This document shows, piece by piece, positions 28,955-38,538 of a DNA stretch of 64,000 nt. The notes under the pieces are model-generated. The model saw only the letters and a program-made list of their open reading frames with translations. It ran no database searches and had not been told where the DNA came from. The position numbers and the translations under genes are program-made. Source of the stretch: an uncultured Schlesneria sp. (lineage in GTDB: Bacteria > Planctomycetota > Planctomycetia > Planctomycetales > Planctomycetaceae); contig CAIOKO010000016.1 in the NCBI GenBank assembly GCA_903858935.1, positions 30,220 through 94,219 on the forward strand. The letters are read 5' to 3'. Position 1 is the first letter of the stretch; every line of letters starts with the position of its first letter.

Positions 28955-30742
28955 ATGCGAATGACTCGATCGGTCGGATGGTTCTTTTTGTTCATGCTCA
29001 TCGCTTTCGGGTCAAATTCGGGCCGGGCTGAAGAAACAGCGACAGGCAATGCTTCTCTGGCTGCATACCTGCCCAGTGGAGCCATTGGAACATTGGAAAC
29101 GGCCAAGCTTGGGCCGCTGATCGAGCGAATTGAAACGTCTGGTGCTTTGCAGATGGTTCTGGACAGCCCGCAATGGCGTGAAGCTCTTAAACAGGATCAA
29201 GTCCAGAAAGCACTCGCCGGAAAAGCTCTCGCTGAAGGACAGCTGGGGATGTCGTTATGGCAATTTGCCAAAACGTATCTCGGCGACAGAATGATTCTGG
29301 GTGTCTATCCCCCGTCGCAGCCAGGTGCACAGCCGGATGGTGTCATCATCATTCGCGTCAATGACGCAGCGTCACTGACAAGACTATGGGATCGATTAAC
29401 CCCATTGATTCCATTCGCAGGCGATAAAGTAAAGATCGGCGACAACGCAGGCGGAGGACGGCTGATCACCATCGATGACGTTGGTCAGGTCGTTGTTCGC
29501 GATCGCTGGATTGTGATCTGCAAAGTGAAGTCGCTACTGGACCAGACGTTGCAGAATCTCGCCAAGCCATCGACAGCGAACTCAGGCTTACTTGAGTCGC
29601 GCGCATGGAAGGAAATGGGAACGCAACTTGGGACGGATCATCATATCCAGCTTTGCGTCAACATGGCGGGGATCACGCAACTCGCCGGACACCGCTTTAT
29701 CCCGTCCAAAATGGACAATCCCGTCTTTTCGTTACTATTTGGCGGATACCTGGAACTGGCTGCGGGAAGTCCTTATCTCGGATCGACTCTTGATATCCAC
29801 GAGAATCACTTTGAACTGAAAAGCACCGTTGCCGGCGATCCGAAACAGTTGGACGCGGCCCACCGCCCTTTCGTTCTGGAAGGCGAACCCGTTCCTCGCG
29901 CCGACGTCCCTTCACTCAAGAGCCCGTTGAACGGGTTTTCGCTGACTCGTGATTTTTCCAAATGGTATCGTAATCGCGAGGCGTTACTCGATGCGTCGCT
30001 GCTTCCCAATTTCGACAAGTTTGAGACGGGACTCGCCACATTTCTTCCAGGTCGAGACTTGGGCGAAGAGGTCTTACCGCTGCTCGGACAGCGTTTGACC
30101 ATTGTTACGACACCGCAGAGTTACACCCATCTCAAGGGAAAACCAGGAGTACAACTCCCCGGCATTGCCCTGTTACTTGATCTGGCAAAACCTGCAGAAG
30201 CGAATGACGTGTTGAATCTGTTTTTTCAATCCGTGATCCTGATCAGTAATTTTCAGGCGGCACAAGAAGGACGACAGCCGTTTGTTTTGTCTTCCGAAGC
30301 CTATCACGAAACCCAGATTGCCTTTGCGAAATACGTCAAACAGCCGGAAGGTGCGACCTTGCCGATTTCCTACAATTTCCAGCCTGCGTCGGCCCGAGTC
30401 GGAAATCGCTATGTTTTCGCCACCAGTCTGGAACTTTGCCGCGAGTTAGTCGACACACTTAAGGCTGAACCCACATCTCCCCCTGCAAGTCTTGCCACTG
30501 CTCAGGGTGACGCAGTCCGTGATCTCTACCTCGAGTTGTCGCCAGCGATCGGAGCAGACCTGCTCGAATCGAACGCCCAGATCCTGACTGCCCAGAACCT
30601 GCAACAGGGAAAATCGGCAGAACAATCAGCCCAGGAACTAGCCGCGATATTCAAGATCTTGCGACAATTGACTCCCGTGACATTTTCGTCAACTCGACAC
30701 GCCGATCGCTGGGTGCTTGAGCTTCGAGGCGGCTGGAAGTGA
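28955..30742 (+). CDS. exported DUF3352-like protein
   Basis: 595 residues from the ATG at 28955, which has AGGGA 8 nt ahead; the frame is open 54 codons further upstream but that part looks untranslated. The signal peptide is MTRSVGWFFLFMLIAFGSNSGRA. The mature protein begins LAAYLPSGAIGTLETAKLGPL, similar to DUF3352-type proteins of Planctomycetota and Cyanobacteria, and continues with repeated alpha/beta segments (LLESRAWKEMGTQLG, GFSLTRDFSKWYRN, LPGRDLGEEVLPLLGQRLTI). No catalytic motif is seen. It is probably periplasmic. The helicase start is divergent, 171 bp away. Confidence 0.78.
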   Translation: MRMTRSVGWFFLFMLIAFGSNSGRAEETATGNASLAAYLPSGAIGTLETAKLGPLIERIETSGALQMVLDSPQWREALKQDQVQKALAGKALAEGQLGMSLWQFAKTYLGDRMILGVYPPSQPGAQPDGVIIIRVNDAASLTRLWDRLTPLIPFAGDKVKIGDNAGGGRLITIDDVGQVVVRDRWIVICKVKSLLDQTLQNLAKPSTANSGLLESRAWKEMGTQLGTDHHIQLCVNMAGITQLAGHRFIPSKMDNPVFSLLFGGYLELAAGSPYLGSTLDIHENHFELKSTVAGDPKQLDAAHRPFVLEGEPVPRADVPSLKSPLNGFSLTRDFSKWYRNREALLDASLLPNFDKFETGLATFLPGRDLGEEVLPLLGQRLTIVTTPQSYTHLKGKPGVQLPGIALLLDLAKPAEANDVLNLFFQSVILISNFQAAQEGRQPFVLSSEAYHETQIAFAKYVKQPEGATLPISYNFQPASARVGNRYVFATSLELCRELVDTLKAEPTSPPASLATAQGDAVRDLYLELSPAIGADLLESNAQILTAQNLQQGKSAEQSAQELAAIFKILRQLTPVTFSSTRHADRWVLELRGGWK

Positions 30743-30927
30743 GTGCATTCCGACAAACGACCAGTTCATCAACGAAGCCAGGTGAACCGGGAGGCATGAG
30801 CCCCGGGACCCTTCGTTCAATTCGGATTCAGATTCCAGGAAAGAATCCGAGAGCTTACGCTTCCCGGCTCGCCTGCATGAATACGTCTTCACCTGGACGA
30901 CAGGATTCCTGAAACGAAAGTTTTTCG

Positions 30928-32253
30928 ATGGATCTCTCCAAGCCTCTTGCCCCTTACGATGCGACGACCGTGTGGACCCATCGCGAGGCGTCGCATTTGA
31001 TGAGTCGGGCTCAATTTGGGTTTACCCCCGCCGAACTCGATCGTGCAACGCGCGAGGGGATGAACGCAACGTTACAGCGTCTGACGGAAGTTCAGCCGGA
31101 GTCAACGGATTTCGCACGAGCCGAAACTAGTTTACGTCAGGCAGCGATCAGCACGGGAAGTATTGATAATCTCAAGATCTGGTGGCTGTATCGGATGAGG
31201 TATTCCGCCAATCCGCTGACCGAAAAACTGACTCTGTTCTGGCACAATCACTTTGCGACATCCAATGCCAAGGTGAACTCTGTTCCCTATATGTTGCGGC
31301 AGAATGAACTGATTCGAACAAATGCTACTAAAGATTTCAAACAGCTGTTACACGGTATGTCGCGCGACACGGCGATGCTGATCTGGCTCGACGGAAACGC
31401 AAACCGGAAACGGCATCCGAACGAAAACTTCGCTCGTGAGATCATGGAATTGTTCGCACTCGGCGTCGGGAATTACACTGAAAAAGACATCCAGGAAGCA
31501 GCTCGTGCGTTTACGGGCTGGCACGTGCGAGACGGCCAGTTTTGGATGCATGAACTACAACACGACGACTCGCCGAAGACAGTCTTCGGAAAAACCGGTT
31601 CCTATGATGGTAATGACATCGTCAATTTATGCCTGGAGCAACCATCCTGCCCTCGATTTCTAGCGACAAAGCTGTCGAAGACATTCGTTTGCCCTGACCC
31701 GTCGCAGGAGATGATTGAGCAACTTGCGAATCGAATTCGCCATCACGACTTTAACATGCGGCCCGTTCTGCGCGAGTTATTCTCGTCAAAATGGTTTTAT
31801 CTCGAAGAAAATCGTCAGATTCTGATCAAGTCACCGCTGGAATTTGTGACAGGAACGCTGCGAACGTTAGCCGAGCCGATTCGATGGACGGGTGTTATCA
31901 AAGTTCTCGCCGATCTTGGACAAAACATTTTTGAACCACCTTCAGTAAAGGGCTGGGAAGGCGGCCGGCATTGGATTACGTCGTCTTCAATACTGCAGCG
32001 GGCAAATTTCGCCACGGAATTGACGACAACCAATCAATTCGGACCGCTTTCCGATACCGTTCGACAGGTCTCATCCGAAGGAAGCGAGGCGATCGTCAAC
32101 CAACTCGGACGATGGCTTCTGCCCGATCGGCTCGACGACACCCTCCGGCAGGAACTGCTGAAGTTTCACGTCAGTGCTGAAGGAAACTCCGACCAGAAAT
32201 TGAGAGGGCTATTGCAGTTGATCCTCACTTTGCCTGAATTCCAACTCCACTGA
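30928..32253 (+). CDS. DUF1800 family protein
   Basis: 441 residues. The family signatures are plain: HLMSRAQFGFTPAELD, LTEKLTLFWHNHFATS, HPNENFAREIMELFALGVG, YTEKDIQEAARAFTGW and SVKGWEGGRHWI. DUF1800 proteins are common in Planctomycetota and usually precede a DUF1501 gene; here the next genes are unrelated. There is no obvious signal peptide. Biochemical role unknown. The 185-bp spacer before it carries the GGCTCGCC-type sequence often seen in planctomycete spacers. Confidence 0.93.
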   Translation: MDLSKPLAPYDATTVWTHREASHLMSRAQFGFTPAELDRATREGMNATLQRLTEVQPESTDFARAETSLRQAAISTGSIDNLKIWWLYRMRYSANPLTEKLTLFWHNHFATSNAKVNSVPYMLRQNELIRTNATKDFKQLLHGMSRDTAMLIWLDGNANRKRHPNENFAREIMELFALGVGNYTEKDIQEAARAFTGWHVRDGQFWMHELQHDDSPKTVFGKTGSYDGNDIVNLCLEQPSCPRFLATKLSKTFVCPDPSQEMIEQLANRIRHHDFNMRPVLRELFSSKWFYLEENRQILIKSPLEFVTGTLRTLAEPIRWTGVIKVLADLGQNIFEPPSVKGWEGGRHWITSSSILQRANFATELTTTNQFGPLSDTVRQVSSEGSEAIVNQLGRWLLPDRLDDTLRQELLKFHVSAEGNSDQKLRGLLQLILTLPEFQLH

Positions 32254-32294
32254 ATCAACGCGAGCCCGATTTATTTTACATTGCAATCCGATCT

Positions 32295-32390
32295 GGGGTC
32301 GGGTGCTCAAATTTCAAAATTGGCCACGCAAGAGACTTCCCCGATAAAGTCATCTCGATGGCCAATTTTGAAATTTGAACGCCCGACCCC
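32295..32390. repeat. long inverted repeat, 32-bp arms
   Basis: Arms 32295-32326 and 32359-32390 are complementary at 30 of 32 positions around a 32-nt loop. The outer ends are GGGGTCGGG / CCCGACCCC and the inner parts are AT-rich (CAAATTTCAAAATTGGCCA). No T tract follows. It resembles a mobile non-autonomous palindromic element or a very stable hairpin at the end of the DUF1800 gene. It lies in the 556-bp spacer up to the MMPL gene. Confidence 0.75.
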
Positions 32391-32602
32391 TTCTTCCATC
32401 TCCATACCATCGCCAAGCGGCTCCCCTGCTTGATCACCTCACAATCCTGCATCCATCTGTGTCGTGAACAATTTTTATTGACCCGGCAAAGTTTACGCCG
32501 CAGGGGTCTTCGCCGCAGAACGGTCAAGCTTATGAAAACGTCAGCGTGAAACCGTCAAAGCGCAACGCAAAACCGTCGAGAAATTGTAGGGTGAGTTTTT
32601 CA

Positions 32603-32764
32603 ATGTCGACCGAACGGAGTTTCGTCATCGATCTGGGAGACTCGTCTTTCGTCTATTGCTGCGGTAAGGCCGGTGATCCACTCACTGTCTTCCGCGTGTC
32701 TACCGGAAAAGTCATGGATTTGACGACCGAACATTCATGGGAAGATCACTGCGTTCCGGCCTAA
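32603..32764 (+). CDS. possible small protein, unknown
   Basis: 53 residues (MSTERSFVIDLGDSSFVYC ... HSWEDHCVPA), 45 bp upstream of the MMPL gene on the same strand. The composition is protein-like and GGGTGAG lies about 10 nt before the ATG. No family is recognised. It could equally be untranslated leader. Confidence 0.25.
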   Translation: MSTERSFVIDLGDSSFVYCCGKAGDPLTVFRVSTGKVMDLTTEHSWEDHCVPA

Positions 32765-32809
32765 ACAAGAACCGACACTCGTTGATTCGCCAGAAAGACG
32801 CCGTATTAG

Positions 32810-35059
32810 ATGATTTCCCAATTCTATCGACGATACAGCGTGACCATTCTCTGGCTGGTCACTCTCAGCTTCCCATGCCTGTGGTATCAAGCTGAGCAGA
32901 TGCGGTCGAACAACGACATCGAAACGTGGCTTCCCCGTGAGACCCCGGTTCGCCTTCTTTACGAAGAATTCAAACAGGACTTTGGCGCTGAAGAAGTTCT
33001 GGTCATTGGCCTACCCCGCGAACAGGCGACCCCGAAACTGGTCGAGGCCTTCGCGGGACGTATGGAACGACTGACAGGAATTCGCCACGTCTGGACTCCA
33101 GACCGCATGACCGCACGGATGCGAGAATTTGGTGTTCAGGAAGACGTAGCCCGAGGGCGACTTGATGGTCTTTTGACCTCAAAATCCGGCGATTTGATCG
33201 GCGTTGTTGCCATGCTGTCAGAAGCGGGAATCAAAAACCGAGCACAAGTTGTTGACGACGTGAAACAAACACTCGCCTATTGCCAGTTGCCGCTCGAATC
33301 GGTTGCGTTGACGGGTGCCCCCGTGATTGTCACCGAACTTGATCGGCTCGGCAGCCAAAAGTCCAGCCGCAAATTCTTCCTGCTCACCTGTGCCGTCAGC
33401 CTCGGTCTGCTTTATTACTCGTTTGGACATTGGGGTTTGTCGCTGGCCGTGCTGGGGACAGCCTTATGGGGGATCTTCCTCAATCAAACCGTCATGGTGA
33501 TGCTTGGCGGCGAAATGAACTTCATCATGGGGTCACTCTCTGTGATGGTCATGATCTTCACATTATCGATCGCCGTCCACGTTGTCAGCTACTATGACAC
33601 GGCTCAAAAAGAAGGTCATCCGGAACCGTTGGCAGCCGCCGTCATTGAGTCGTGGAATCCCTGCATGCTTTCCACGCTCACGACGTTGCTCGGACTTGTC
33701 TCGCTGAACGTCAGCACAATTCTTCCGGTCAGCCAATTCGGGTACGCTGCGGCCTGTGGCGCGATCGTCGCATTAATCGTCGGTCTGGGAGTGACCCCTG
33801 CACTGCTGACAGTGATGCCACAGTGTACGGTTCGCTCAGTCAAATACCATGTGAACTTCCGCCAGTGGGGCGAAGGAGTTGCTGCCCGTCGAATCAGTAT
33901 CCTCACCGCTGCCGGCCTGCTGCTGGGTGTGACCGCGATCGGTATCATGCAACTGCAGCCGAGCATTAATCCGGCGGAATTCCTGCCACAAAAGAGCAAG
34001 ATCCTGGCAGACTTGCACCGCATCGAACATGACTTGACGAACATCGATTCAATCGAAGCCGTTGTGGATCTGGGTGGCGAGAAACTCGCCTTCATGGATC
34101 AGCTTCAGAAAATTCGTGGGATCGAGGCTCGGATTGCAGCACACCCCGGTGTGCGACACACGCTGTCTCTCGCCTCGTTCTTCCCAGAAGAGTTGCCCGA
34201 AAACACCATGGAAGCGGCTCGAATCCTCGGGCATGCCAAATCTTACTCTGGTGAAGAAGGCCTGATCGCAGGTCGTCAGCGACTGTGGCGGATTTCAGCT
34301 CGAATCCGGCACGATGCGAACCTCAGTCCGGTCGATGTTCTGAACCAGTTAACACAGGAACTTGCCGACGAACCGGTTCATTTCACCGGGCTGACCCCGC
34401 TGCTCAAGAACGCTCAACAAGAGATTTTTGACGGCTTCTGGCAAAGTTTTACTGCCGCATGCCTCACGATTTCGATCGTCATGATCCTGTCGTTGCGGTC
34501 GATCGTGGCGGGTGTCATCGCGATGATTCCCAATATCATTCCCATCTGGCTGGTCTTTGGCGGTGTTGGTTTTCTTGGAATGCCAGTCGATATTGGCATG
34601 ATGATGACCGGCAGCATCGCCCTGGGCATCTCGGTCGATTGTACGTTCCACTTCCTGGTGAAATATCAGGCGGCGTACAAGAACGGCGCCACGTCGACAG
34701 AAGCTGTACTTCAATCACTCGAGCATTCGGGCGAACCGATGCTCGATTCGACTTTGATTTCGGCACTGGGGATGTTAGCACTGTGCTTCAGCAGCTTTGC
34801 CCCGACCGCTCGGTTCGGATGCCTGATGGCGGCTCAGATGTCGGCGTCACTGCTGGGTGAACTAGTCCTGCTTCCTGCGATGCTCAGTTGCCGACCAGGT
34901 CGACGAGTCAGCGTGAAACAACAAGTCTCGATTGCAGAAACCCCTGCGACATTAACGGTCGATCCAGAACCTGTCGAAGTGGCTGAAGTCGGACCCGAGA
35001 TTCACCCGTTCCCCGCCGAACTTCCCGCCGTCCCTCGACGAATCCGAGCCGCTCGATAG
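32810..35059 (+). CDS. MMPL/RND-superfamily exporter
   Basis: 749 residues with two halves. Each half has one membrane segment, a periplasmic domain and a block of about five membrane segments. Starts: SVTILWLVTLSFPCLWYQ and AARRISILTAAGLLLGVTAIGI. The block sequences (GSLSVMVMIFTLSIAVHVVSYYDT; GMMMTGSIALGISVDCTFHFLVKY) are the RND/MMPL TM4-equivalent segments. The periplasmic opening SNNDIETWLPRETP resembles HpnN- and MmpL-like lipid exporters. Cargo unknown; lipids or hopanoid-type molecules are guesses from the family. No adaptor gene is nearby. It ends 2 bp from the convergent HEAT-vWA gene. Confidence 0.88.
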   Translation: MISQFYRRYSVTILWLVTLSFPCLWYQAEQMRSNNDIETWLPRETPVRLLYEEFKQDFGAEEVLVIGLPREQATPKLVEAFAGRMERLTGIRHVWTPDRMTARMREFGVQEDVARGRLDGLLTSKSGDLIGVVAMLSEAGIKNRAQVVDDVKQTLAYCQLPLESVALTGAPVIVTELDRLGSQKSSRKFFLLTCAVSLGLLYYSFGHWGLSLAVLGTALWGIFLNQTVMVMLGGEMNFIMGSLSVMVMIFTLSIAVHVVSYYDTAQKEGHPEPLAAAVIESWNPCMLSTLTTLLGLVSLNVSTILPVSQFGYAAACGAIVALIVGLGVTPALLTVMPQCTVRSVKYHVNFRQWGEGVAARRISILTAAGLLLGVTAIGIMQLQPSINPAEFLPQKSKILADLHRIEHDLTNIDSIEAVVDLGGEKLAFMDQLQKIRGIEARIAAHPGVRHTLSLASFFPEELPENTMEAARILGHAKSYSGEEGLIAGRQRLWRISARIRHDANLSPVDVLNQLTQELADEPVHFTGLTPLLKNAQQEIFDGFWQSFTAACLTISIVMILSLRSIVAGVIAMIPNIIPIWLVFGGVGFLGMPVDIGMMMTGSIALGISVDCTFHFLVKYQAAYKNGATSTEAVLQSLEHSGEPMLDSTLISALGMLALCFSSFAPTARFGCLMAAQMSASLLGELVLLPAMLSCRPGRRVSVKQQVSIAETPATLTVDPEPVEVAEVGPEIHPFPAELPAVPRRIRAAR

Positions 35060-35061
35060 GC

Positions 35062-36402
35062 TTATTCGACCAGCCGGAATTTCCCATAGTTCCGGTCCGC
35101 AAGCGGCTCCATAAACGACGTCAGCCCGGCCCCCCCGTTGCGTATCGTCACCACACCGACCGTGTGAATCGACACGCGGCGGGTCCGATTGAACTGAGTG
35201 ACATAGTTTACGATCTGAGCGGGCTGCCCGTCCGTCGGCTCTCCATCGGAAACGAAGTAGATTGCTTCAGGATCCAGCTCGAACGCCACATTCAACGCGG
35301 CGTTTGAAACGGTTCCAAGCTTAAGGGCCCGGTCAGCAATGATTTGCGATGCTTCCATTTTTGCCTCAGCACTCGCCGGAACAAGACGTGGCTGCCAGGT
35401 TGCGGTGGCTCCATCGAAAAAGACGATGTCAAATTTCACTGATTCCGGCAGTGATTCGATCGTTTTCAAGAGAGCCTGCTTGGCGAGAACAATCGGCTGA
35501 CCACGCATACTCATTGATGTGTCGAGCACAAATACAATCCGTTTTGCACAAATCGGGATGCCGTAATACGTTGGCTGCTGATCGTCGAGACTCGCTTCGG
35601 AAAGTGCGGTTCCCGCCGGTGGAAACTTGAAATCCTTCTGATTCTCTCGCCACCAGTTAGCCCAGTTCCGGTCATTATCCCGAAACTTTTGCGATGTCAC
35701 CCGAGTTAAGGTCTGAATCACGTCGTGCTGTATCAATCCTTGAGTTTTGGGAAGCAGGTCGATTAAGAATCCGATCGCATCGGGTTCACGGATCTGAGAC
35801 ATTGCCTGCACGACGCACCGTCGATAACCGAAATTGGACTCGAAAACCTTCACTTTGGCCAACCGCGATACCGACTGAAAGGCAGCACCATCTCCCTCTG
35901 CGGCACAATCGTCAATCACTGTCATCGGGATCAACGGATGTGCTTTGGGTGATCCCAGGAAGTCATCGAGCATCGTGACGAGATCTTCCTGACGTGATTC
36001 GTCCTCCGTCGTGATCAGGGCACGCAGCAGTTCGATGGCAACAGTATCGTTGGCAGGAGGTTTACGAAATGACTTCTTCAATTCGTTGAGGAGGTACTCG
36101 CCGACCGTCCGATCGTCGACAAATTGTCGAAGTCCCTTTTGTGCCGCAATTCGCACACTGCGATCGTCGTCTGCAATACCTCGCTTAATCAGCAGGTCGG
36201 CGGTTTCCGGCTTAACAAGTTCAGACAGCGTCTCGACTGCCGCGACGCGTGCAGCCGCAGACTTCTTTTTCATTTCCTTGGCAAAGGTTTGTTTAGCGGC
36301 CAAAAGCTCGGGATCAGGCGGCGCGGCCAGCGCAGATGAAAAGGCGATCAACAACGCCCCAGTTACAGCAATACACCATTGCAACTGTGCCCGCTTTTTC
36401 AT
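35062..36402 (-). CDS. exported HEAT-repeat and von Willebrand factor A domain protein
   Basis: 446 residues with a signal peptide (LQWCIAVTGALLIAFSSALAAP). The N-terminal half (about 35-240) has HEAT-like helical repeats (AAVETLSELVKPETADLLIKRG; DDRSVRIAAQKGLRQF). The C-terminal half is a vWA domain with the MIDAS motif DTSMSM, the downstream FVSDGEPTDG segment and a conserved Thr position. Metal-dependent protein binding outside the cytoplasm is likely. Such HEAT-vWA fusions are frequent in Planctomycetota; partner unknown. Tail-to-tail with the MMPL exporter with only 2 bp between stops, so each transcript must read into the other or end inside it. Confidence 0.88.
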   Translation of the reverse strand: MKKRAQLQWCIAVTGALLIAFSSALAAPPDPELLAAKQTFAKEMKKKSAAARVAAVETLSELVKPETADLLIKRGIADDDRSVRIAAQKGLRQFVDDRTVGEYLLNELKKSFRKPPANDTVAIELLRALITTEDESRQEDLVTMLDDFLGSPKAHPLIPMTVIDDCAAEGDGAAFQSVSRLAKVKVFESNFGYRRCVVQAMSQIREPDAIGFLIDLLPKTQGLIQHDVIQTLTRVTSQKFRDNDRNWANWWRENQKDFKFPPAGTALSEASLDDQQPTYYGIPICAKRIVFVLDTSMSMRGQPIVLAKQALLKTIESLPESVKFDIVFFDGATATWQPRLVPASAEAKMEASQIIADRALKLGTVSNAALNVAFELDPEAIYFVSDGEPTDGQPAQIVNYVTQFNRTRRVSIHTVGVVTIRNGGAGLTSFMEPLADRNYGKFRLVE

Positions 36403-36471
36403 GATTTACTCCGAACAACAATTTTATCTGTCTTAACAAAAAAACATGATAACGAGTTCTTTAAATGCAAG

Positions 36472-36498
36472 AAGCCGCTCGACACCGAGCGGCTTTTG
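36472..36498. terminator. hairpin, probable bidirectional terminator
   Basis: A perfect 10-bp stem AAGCCGCTCG/CGAGCGGCTT with ACAC loop, followed by TTTTG on the plus strand and a weaker CTTCTTGCATTT on the minus strand. By position it best ends the leftward transcript of the 36640-37239 gene. Confidence 0.65.
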
Positions 36499-36639
36499 TG
36501 AAGTTGGTGGTCAAAAACGTTTCTCTTGTTCCATCCATTTCTCCGAATACGTGCAATGGGGATCAACCCACATCAAAAAACATCGCTTCGCATGATGGAC
36601 AATTCCTCAGCCGAATCTCCTTTCACTGTTTTACATCGG

Positions 36640-37239
36640 CTAAACAACGAATGAACGACGCTGGCGGTAACAGCCAATGACCACGCCGATCAAATCTACG
36701 GTCGCGAGCGCGAGACTGGTTAGTCCCGGCATTAAATTAAAATTCCCGCCGAACAAGCCATCGCGTTTCGAGTGACCAAATCGGCCAGAGACCGAAGCGA
36801 CTTTCTTTTTCACTGACGTTCGTTCAAAAGAATCCTCCGTTAACGAACAGATTCTTGATGGAACATCAAATTCTCCGCTGCCAGACTTCACGCGGTGACG
36901 TTGCCCACCCTCGGAAACGCGATCTGGCTGAGGAGCAAACGTAACCTGGATCCCGTGGCGGGAGCGTTTAATTACCAGGTCAACGCGCTCCGAAGATTTC
37001 TTCTGCTGGTTCGGATTCGCGCCAATTCTATTGAAACCACACTCGCCCAGGGTGTTCACATCCGTTAATGCGGATGCTACATCCACATCAAGGGGTTCGA
37101 TCGGTGACCGATCGGCTGCCGAGTTTTGCTTCGATTCCTCGTAGTGGACGCCATCAGAGGTGAAAATCTCAGCACGAACATTCGCTATCCCGCTCAAGAG
37201 CACCAGTCCACTGGTCATCATTGCGATCGTCAGTTTCAT
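36640..37239 (-). CDS. small exported hypothetical protein with C-terminal hydrophobic tail
   Basis: 199 residues. Signal peptide MKLTIAMMTSGLVLLSGIANVRA, a polar middle (about 25-160) rich in Lys, Arg and Ser, and a final hydrophobic segment (GLTSLALATVDLIGVVIGC) followed by YRQRRSFVV. This signal, spacer, TM and Arg-tail layout recalls sorting-signal proteins, but no PEP or LPXTG motif precedes the TM. No homologous family is recognised. A hairpin lies just upstream of the start and a terminator-like hairpin downstream, supporting a real unit. Confidence 0.55.
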   Translation of the reverse strand: MKLTIAMMTSGLVLLSGIANVRAEIFTSDGVHYEESKQNSAADRSPIEPLDVDVASALTDVNTLGECGFNRIGANPNQQKKSSERVDLVIKRSRHGIQVTFAPQPDRVSEGGQRHRVKSGSGEFDVPSRICSLTEDSFERTSVKKKVASVSGRFGHSKRDGLFGGNFNLMPGLTSLALATVDLIGVVIGCYRQRRSFVV

Positions 37240-37261
37240 ATGAACAACCTGTCGAAAGAGA

Positions 37262-37294
37262 CGCCAACTTCGAAACTGCTTGAGAAAGTTGGCG
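37262..37294 (-). promoter_or_regulatory. hairpin just upstream of the small exported protein
   Basis: CGCCAACTT (37262-37270) and AAGTTGGCG (37286-37294) form a perfect 9-bp stem with a 15-nt loop, ending 22 bp before the start codon of the minus-strand gene. It could be an operator or leader structure. The rest of the spacer to 37654 shows nothing else I can support. Confidence 0.35.
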
Positions 37295-37654
37295 CTGGTG
37301 TGCTAAGTAATGAATCTACTCACCAAGCAGCAAACCTGATTCCAATCGAGTGGACGGAGTGCTTCGCATGCCGTTCGATATTCTTAAAATCGCGAAGGGT
37401 TTTATCATCAAACGAGTTATGACGTGCATTAAAAACGCATAACTTCGGATATGTGAAGCCGGCAGGTCATCGCGGAAAGCCCGTTTTGGATCTTCGGTCA
37501 TCCACAAAATTCATCAGATTTGCATAATGTTTACGCAAAGAACATAAGAAAATAGAAGTTGGAATATGTCTTTAAAAATCCGTCCCAGGGGTTACGGCTT
37601 CCGGGATCGAGAGATTGCGTGACTTCAAACCCTTTCGAGAGATATATTTATCGA

Positions 37655-38236
37655 ATGAACAGCATATTCGCGGAAATCACCTGGCGACCGACGATCGGCG
37701 ATCCCGAACCGATCGGATGGATCATCACCTTCGGCTACCTGATCGCCGGTGCCTTCTGCGTTTCAGCAGGACGGCATCAACGTGCCGAATCTATCCGTCG
37801 TGGCTGTGTCGGATATCCCTGGTTCTGGTTCGGACTTGCAGCATTCATGTTCGGCTTAGGGGTCAATAAACAACTCGACCTGCAATTGCTACTCATGCAG
37901 GTTGGTGGCGAAGTGGCGATGCGAGGCGGGTGGTATTCTAATCGCAATTTGGTCAAGTCTTTAGTCGTTTTCTGTGGTGCAGCAATTGCCCTTCCGATCC
38001 TCTTCGCCTGGATGACAGTCGTCAGCAAACGCGGAAGATCTTATATCCTGGCCTGCCTCGGCGTCTTGGTCCTTCTGGCGTTTATTGGTATTCGCGCTTT
38101 ATCATTTAGCCCTCGGATTGGGCGACTGACACATCTCCCCTTGATCGGCCCTTACTTGAATTCTGCGATGGAATTGGCTGGCGCGACCCTGATATGCGTG
38201 GGAGCGATACTGGTAACCCGCAAGAGACCAACGTAG
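37655..38236 (+). CDS. hypothetical multi-pass membrane protein
   Basis: 193 residues from the ATG at 37655; the open frame extends 32 codons further upstream but that part is polar and unlike the rest. Four to five hydrophobic segments: WIITFGYLIAGAFCVSAG, WFWFGLAAFMFGLGV, VVFCGAAIALPILFAWMTVV, YILACLGVLVLLAFIGI and MELAGATLICVGAILV. The opening MNSIFAEITWRPTIGDPEPIGW suggests a planctomycete inner-membrane protein. No motif gives a function. It stands alone. Confidence 0.7.
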   Translation: MNSIFAEITWRPTIGDPEPIGWIITFGYLIAGAFCVSAGRHQRAESIRRGCVGYPWFWFGLAAFMFGLGVNKQLDLQLLLMQVGGEVAMRGGWYSNRNLVKSLVVFCGAAIALPILFAWMTVVSKRGRSYILACLGVLVLLAFIGIRALSFSPRIGRLTHLPLIGPYLNSAMELAGATLICVGAILVTRKRPT

Positions 38237-38538
38237 TGGCGATCGGCAGTCGGAAGTTCTCCATTCAAAGTCTGCCGCATAAAACGGCTTGCCAGATCTT
38301 AAATCGCAACGTGTGACCTCGAAGATTCGACACCCCGAATCAAAATCAAAAAACCGTTTGTGTGGGGGCGGTCCGAAACGTTCATCATCCCCTCTCTAAG
38401 CGGTACACAGCTCACGATAACGATGCCACGCGATTCCCCTGAGCCCGAAATATTGCACACGCGGGGGAATCCGTAGTTAAATTCCTGCGGTTTTCATTAT
38501 TCTTATGATCGTCATGAATTATCGGTAACCTCAAAACT
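38237..38538. other. intergenic spacer, no supported gene
   Basis: 302 bp. It contains CCTCGAAGATTCGACACCCC at 38317-38336, a possible decayed copy of the 31-bp dispersed repeat, and nothing else I can support. Confidence 0.4.

Noticed and set aside
33616..34095. 159-codon minus-strand frame inside the MMPL exporter
   Set aside because: Antisense to conserved membrane segments of a known family.
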